Part shown: in pieces, positions 7,205 through 10,463 of the stretch
Layout of the letters: each line of letters begins with the position of its first letter
Position numbering within the stretch: the first letter of the stretch is position 1
Assembly (NCBI GenBank): GCA_015163845.1
Contig: JAAOII010000115.1
Coordinates: 1 to 10,463 of the forward strand
Direction of reading: 5' to 3'
Length of the DNA: 10,463 nucleotides
Origin: Candidatus Portiera sp.
GTDB taxonomy: Bacteria > Pseudomonadota > Gammaproteobacteria > CBDBNL01 > JAAOII01
Made by a program: the position numbers and the translations under genes
The notes under the pieces: model-generated
Seen by the model: only the letters and a program-made list of their open reading frames with translations
Database searches by the model: none
Told to the model about the DNA's origin: nothing

Positions 7205-7516
7205 ATGGACTTGAAAGATATTATGAAACAGGCCGGCGACATGAAAGAAAAGCTGGAGGAGTTTAACAAGAATTTAGCTGACATACGTGTTGAAGCGAGT
7301 TCAGGAATTGACATGGTTTCTGTAACAATGGATGGTAATGGCATGATAGTAAAGATTTCTCTGAGTGATGTTTTACTTAAGGAAGATAAAGCAGTTCAAG
7401 AATCTCTAATTCAGGCGGCACTTAATGATGCCACCAAGAAAGTAAAAGAAAAAGTGGCAGAAAAGCAGAAGTCATTGATAGGTTTGCCATCTATGATGGA
7501 CTTCCCATTTAAATAA
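7205..7516 (+). CDS. ybaB: Nucleoid-associated protein YbaB/EbfC
   Basis: YbaB is a small dimeric DNA-binding protein that coats the nucleoid and is coupled genetically to recR and dnaX in most bacteria. The 103 residues match the family: an N-terminal amphipathic helix with MKQAGDMKEKLEEF, the central sheet with IRVEASSGIDMVSVTMDGNGMIVKI, a loop, and a C-terminal helix rich in Lys and Glu (ALNDATKKVKEKVAEKQKS) ending in a Met- and Pro-containing tail. The usual GGG turn in the sheet reads SSG here (residues 33-35). It lies 55 bp after dnaX and 22 bp before recR. No Shine-Dalgarno sequence is visible before the ATG. Confidence 0.95.
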   Translation: MDLKDIMKQAGDMKEKLEEFNKNLADIRVEASSGIDMVSVTMDGNGMIVKISLSDVLLKEDKAVQESLIQAALNDATKKVKEKVAEKQKSLIGLPSMMDFPFK

Positions 7517-7538
7517 TTAGTATAACTGGATATTAAAT

Positions 7539-8153
7539 ATGTCATTCAGCCCAGCAATACGCGACTTCATTGATAACTTATGTGGTTTGCCTGGTATAGG
7601 TTCACGCACAGCTCAACGCATAGCTCTACACTTATTAGCTAATCAACGTCAATTAGGTCATAAGATATCTGACTCGCTTAAATTGGCACTTGAGCAAGTC
7701 AAAGAATGCCAAAGATGTCGTAACTTCTCTGAAGAAGAACTATGCGGAATATGCCAAGACGATAAAAGAGTCAAACAATTATGCATAGTAGAATCTTCCC
7801 TTGATGTATGGGCAGTTGAGCAAAGCGGCAGTTATAGCGGATATTATTTTGTTCTACATGGACATATTTCTCCGATTGATGATATAGGTCCAGATCAATT
7901 GGGACTTGATAAACTTAAGAACCTAGTGGATAAAATAGAATTTGACGAAATAATTCTAGCTACAAACCCAACAGTTGAAGGCGAGATAACTGCTCATTAT
8001 ATACAAAAGAAACTCCAGCCAGTCAATTTAAAAATGACTCGTATCGCCCATGGAGTTCCCATGGGAGGAGAATTGGAATATATTGATGGAGGGACTTTAG
8101 CCCGTGCCTTTATCGGACGCACTAATTATCTAGAAGGCGAAAACAATAACTAA
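7539..8153 (+). CDS. recR: Recombination mediator protein RecR
   Basis: RecR works with RecF and RecO to load RecA onto SSB-coated single-stranded DNA at gaps. The 204-residue length is standard. An N-terminal helix-hairpin-helix carries GLPGIGSRTAQR (16-27). A four-cysteine zinc finger uses Cys57, Cys60, Cys69 and Cys72. The Toprim domain starts with LCIVES (81-86) and includes ATNPTVEGE (141-149). The C-terminal Walker-B-like region includes ARIAHGVPMGGELEY-type sequence (here TRIAHGVPMGGELEY) and the final GRTNY. It follows ybaB by 22 bp and precedes map by 10 bp. The dnaX-ybaB-recR order is conserved across many bacteria. Confidence 0.98.
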   Translation: MSFSPAIRDFIDNLCGLPGIGSRTAQRIALHLLANQRQLGHKISDSLKLALEQVKECQRCRNFSEEELCGICQDDKRVKQLCIVESSLDVWAVEQSGSYSGYYFVLHGHISPIDDIGPDQLGLDKLKNLVDKIEFDEIILATNPTVEGEITAHYIQKKLQPVNLKMTRIAHGVPMGGELEYIDGGTLARAFIGRTNYLEGENNN

Positions 8154-8163
8154 TCCATAATCA

Positions 8164-8925
8164 GTGAATCAAGAAGAAGTTAAATCTGTTCGGCGGGCTT
8201 GTGCCATAGTCGTGCACACCCTTGACTTTATCACCTCGCATGTCCGCCCTGGCATATCAACTGGAAAAATAAATGACTTATGTCACGAACATATAGTCAA
8301 ACAAGAACAAGCAAAGCCCGCCTCTCTTAATTACAAAGGTTTTCCAAAATCAATATGCACATCCATAAACAATGTTATTTGCCACGGCATTCCTCGTGAA
8401 GACAGGACATTGCAATCTGGTGACATTGTCAATATTGATATAGCTGTTGAGAAGGACGGTTATTATGGAGATAGTAGTAGAATGTTTTGCGTGGGCAAGG
8501 TTAATCCATTCGCCCTTAAGCTTGTAGAAGTGACTAGGCAATCACTTTATGAAGGAATAAAGAAAGTTAAGAGTGGCAACACCTTAGGAGATGTGGGTGC
8601 TGCCATCCAAGAACATGCAGAGTCGGCTGGCTTCTCTGTGGTATACGAATATTGTGGACACGGCATAGGCAAAGAGATGCACTGTCCTCCCCAAGTCCTG
8701 CATTATGGCACCAAAGGGCAGGGTGAAATATTGGAAGAGGGTATGTGCTTTACTATTGAACCAATGATAAATGCTGGCTCCAATGCTACGCGTTTATTGG
8801 GTGATAAATGGACTGTTGTAACAAAAGATGGTCAATTATCTGCTCAGTGGGAGCACACATTATTTATCAATCAGCAAGGAGAATGTGAAGTTCTTACTTT
8901 GGCAGAAAATGAAACTATAACTTAA
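8164..8925 (+). CDS. map: Type I methionine aminopeptidase
   Basis: This cytoplasmic dimetal enzyme removes the initiator methionine from new proteins when the second residue is small. The 253-residue protein shows every active-site residue, five below E. coli numbering: His74 in NVICHGIP, Asp92 and Asp103 as metal ligands (NIDIAVEKDGYYGD), His166 in CGHGIGKEMH with His173, Glu199 in TIEPM and Glu230 in WEHT. The start is a GTG, 10 bp after the recR stop; no better ATG exists, and the encoded NQEEVKSVRRACAIV fits the first helix of the family. No Shine-Dalgarno sequence precedes it. Position between recR and an antiporter gene is not the usual rpsB-tsf neighbourhood, so this could be a second copy or a relocated single copy. 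Confidence 0.97.
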   Translation: MNQEEVKSVRRACAIVVHTLDFITSHVRPGISTGKINDLCHEHIVKQEQAKPASLNYKGFPKSICTSINNVICHGIPREDRTLQSGDIVNIDIAVEKDGYYGDSSRMFCVGKVNPFALKLVEVTRQSLYEGIKKVKSGNTLGDVGAAIQEHAESAGFSVVYEYCGHGIGKEMHCPPQVLHYGTKGQGEILEEGMCFTIEPMINAGSNATRLLGDKWTVVTKDGQLSAQWEHTLFINQQGECEVLTLAENETIT

Positions 8926-8933
8926 AAACTACA

Positions 8934-10346
8934 ATGAAACATTTAGATATTCAATCCGTAAATTTACCCCCCGTAAATTTAACCCCCGTAAATTTAACCC
9001 CCTTGGATTTAGTCAATCACCCCTTAGCTATTTTATGCTTAATGTTATTTGGCATTGCTTATATTTTAGTAATGACTGAAGAATATACCAGTATGCGTAA
9101 GTCCAAACCAGTCCTATTATGTGCAGGATTAATATGGGGTATAGTAGCTTTTCTTTACATGGGTACTGGAATGGAAGAATTAATGCAAAAAGAATTGGAG
9201 AGGACTATTCTAGAATATGCCGAATTATTGTTATTCTTATTGGTTGCTATGACTTATGTAAATGCATTAGAGGAGAGAAAAGTATTTTTGGCACTCAAGG
9301 CATGGATTGTAAATAAGGGCTTTAGTCAACGCCAGATATTTTGGATAACCGGTTTACTGTCTTTTATAATATCTCCTTTTGCGGATAACCTAACTACTGC
9401 TTTATTGATGTGTGCAGTCATAGTAGCTATAGGTGGTAAAGATAAAAAATTCGTAGGTATTTCGTGTATTAACATTGTAGTTGCCGCCAATGCTGGAGGC
9501 ACTTTCAGTCCTTTTGGCGATATAACCACCTTAATGGTATGGCAAGCCGGCAAATTGGCGTTCCTTGAATTTTCTGCGTTATTCTTGCCATCACTGGTCA
9601 ACTTTTTAGTGCCAGCAGTAATAATGTCATTATTTGTTGACAAGAAGATTCCTCGCAAACAAAATGAAAAAATAGAAGTTAAACGAGGAGCTAATCGCAT
9701 AATTTTCTTGTTCCTATTGACGATTTTAACGTCTGTGGCTTTTCATACACTATTTCACTTACCGCCAGCGGTTGGCATGATGATGGGGTTGAGTTATCTG
9801 CAGTTTTTTGGCTATTATCTGCGCAAGAGTTTATCGCGTTCCATAGCAAGAAAAGCAGCCAAAGCCAAAGTATCATCTGAAGAATTTTTTAGAATGGGCG
9901 CCATAGTCCCGTTTGATGTTTTTAATAGAGTAGCGAAGTCAGAGTGGGATACCTTAATATTCTTTTATGGAGTTGTGATGTGCATAGGCGGTTTAGGATT
10001 TTTGGGCTATCTAGAATTATTATCTATGAATACCTATGGGCTATTTCATCCCACCATCGCTAATTCCCTAGTCGGAATATTCTCTGCCATCCTGGATAAT
10101 ATCCCAGTAATGTTTGCTGTCCTAAACATGAATCCAGATATGAATCAAGGTCAGTGGCTTTTAGTAACTCTCACTGCTGGAGTGGGGGGTAGTTTATTAG
10201 CAACTGGTTCCGCTGCCGGAGTTGCTTTGTTGGGTCAAGCCAGGGGTTCCTATACTTTCATGACTCATCTCAAGTGGGCGCCAGTCATAATGTTGGGATA
10301 TGTTGCTTCCATTTTAACTCTCATACTCATCAACTCACAGCTATAA
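8934..10346 (+). CDS. nhaD: NhaD-type Na+/H+ antiporter
   Basis: NhaD proteins (ion transporter superfamily) exchange Na+ or Li+ for protons across the inner membrane. The 470-residue protein has many hydrophobic segments and the family's paired re-entrant motifs: SPFADNLTTALL (147-158) and AGGTFSPFGDITTLMVWQAG (187-206) in the first half, and AILDNIPVMFAVL (385-397) and TGSAAGVALLGQARG (424-438) in the second. Asp151, Asp196 and Asp388 are charged residues placed as in ion-binding hairpins. A basic loop (296-314) separates the two halves. The first 26 residues, before the first membrane segment, contain a VNLPP/VNLTP/VNLTP repeat from a 15-bp DNA repeat and look like a recent addition. The gene starts 8 bp after map with no Shine-Dalgarno sequence. 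Substrate ion is inferred from family. Confidence 0.92.
   Translation: MKHLDIQSVNLPPVNLTPVNLTPLDLVNHPLAILCLMLFGIAYILVMTEEYTSMRKSKPVLLCAGLIWGIVAFLYMGTGMEELMQKELERTILEYAELLLFLLVAMTYVNALEERKVFLALKAWIVNKGFSQRQIFWITGLLSFIISPFADNLTTALLMCAVIVAIGGKDKKFVGISCINIVVAANAGGTFSPFGDITTLMVWQAGKLAFLEFSALFLPSLVNFLVPAVIMSLFVDKKIPRKQNEKIEVKRGANRIIFLFLLTILTSVAFHTLFHLPPAVGMMMGLSYLQFFGYYLRKSLSRSIARKAAKAKVSSEEFFRMGAIVPFDVFNRVAKSEWDTLIFFYGVVMCIGGLGFLGYLELLSMNTYGLFHPTIANSLVGIFSAILDNIPVMFAVLNMNPDMNQGQWLLVTLTAGVGGSLLATGSAAGVALLGQARGSYTFMTHLKWAPVIMLGYVASILTLILINSQL
8958..9002 (+). repeat. 15-bp in-frame tandem repeat (three copies) at the 5' end of nhaD
   Basis: Three head-to-tail copies of GTAAATTTAMCCCCC at 8958-8972, 8973-8987 and 8988-9002 encode VNLPP, VNLTP and VNLTP; a decayed fourth unit (LDLVN) follows. 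The units end in runs of six, five and five C residues. Copies two and three are identical. Because 15 is a multiple of three, copy-number change would keep the frame, whereas change within a C run would not. Confidence 0.93.
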
Positions 10347-10368
10347 AAATATTCCGAAAAATATTCCG
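10345..10368 (+). repeat. 12-bp direct repeat at the nhaD stop
   Basis: AAAAATATTCCG occurs twice without a gap, at 10345-10356 and 10357-10368, beginning within the nhaD TAA stop. The pair fills most of the 25-bp gap before the next start codon. There is no GC-rich stem followed by a T run, so it is not a recognisable terminator. Confidence 0.85.
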
Positions 10369-10371
10369 AGC

Positions 10372-10463
10372 ATGGCAAAAGACAACAAACTTAAACAGGT
10401 TATTACCAAAGTAATTGTAAGGATATTAATATGGTGTGTATCAACTCTTAGATATGACCGCAA
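10372..10463 (+). CDS. Start of an unidentified gene (runs off window)
   Basis: An open frame begins with ATG at 10372 and is uninterrupted to the window end, giving 30 residues: MAKDNKLKQVITKVIVRI, then LIWCVSTLRYDR. It starts with a basic Lys-rich stretch followed by a hydrophobic helix and an aromatic-Arg segment, a layout common in single-anchor inner-membrane proteins, including some lysophospholipid acyltransferase relatives. That is too little to name a family. Its spacing of 25 bp from nhaD and same direction suggest it continues the gene chain. Chance is possible, but a 30-codon open frame right after a closely packed gene favours a real gene. Confidence 0.55.
   Translation, partial: MAKDNKLKQVITKVIVRILIWCVSTLRYDR

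Noticed and set aside
9326..9700. Minus-strand open frame antisense to nhaD
   Set aside because: It overlaps the core membrane motifs of nhaD and its translation shows no recognisable domain.
10347..10371. Rho-independent terminator after nhaD
   Set aside because: The only possible stem pairs AATATT with itself, has no GC pairs and no following T run.

Overview
The window looks like a piece of chromosome from an AT-rich gammaproteobacterium. It carries housekeeping genes only, with no phage, insertion sequence, RNA gene or CRISPR array. The gammaproteobacterial reading rests on three things: the dnaX-ybaB-recR cluster, a tau-type C-terminal domain on DnaX, and a DciA-family gene beside lpxC. 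The AT-rich base composition and very short intergenic gaps would suit a streamlined, perhaps host-associated lineage, but I cannot name the genus.

The left third (1-3289) reads leftward on the minus strand. From upstream to downstream it holds yaaA (peroxide-stress protein), plsC-like (1-acylglycerol-3-phosphate acyltransferase), hemA (glutamyl-tRNA reductase) and the 5' part of prfA (release factor 1), which runs off the window. hemA followed by prfA is a classic arrangement. The plsC stop and the hemA start overlap as TAATG.

A 113-bp divergent intergenic region (3290-3402) separates this group from a long rightward gene chain. The chain is dciA-like, lpxC (lipid A), hemJ (protoporphyrinogen oxidase), dnaX (clamp-loader tau), ybaB, recR, map (methionine aminopeptidase), nhaD (Na+/H+ antiporter) and the start of a further unidentified gene. 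Gaps are 8 to 55 bp, so much of it is probably co-transcribed. It joins replication and repair (dciA, dnaX, ybaB, recR), envelope (lpxC), haem (hemJ), protein maturation (map) and ion homeostasis (nhaD). Haem genes lie on both sides of the divergent region.

No new multi-gene system is visible. The points worth a second look are small: a ten-C homopolymer inside the dnaX ATPase domain, a 36-bp in-frame tandem repeat in the dnaX linker, a C-rich 15-bp repeat at the 5' end of nhaD, a hydrophobic stretch where release factor 1 should carry its conserved GGDEAA-type segment, a perfect extended -10 box placed so that dciA should be leaderless, and a near absence of Shine-Dalgarno sequences across all genes.
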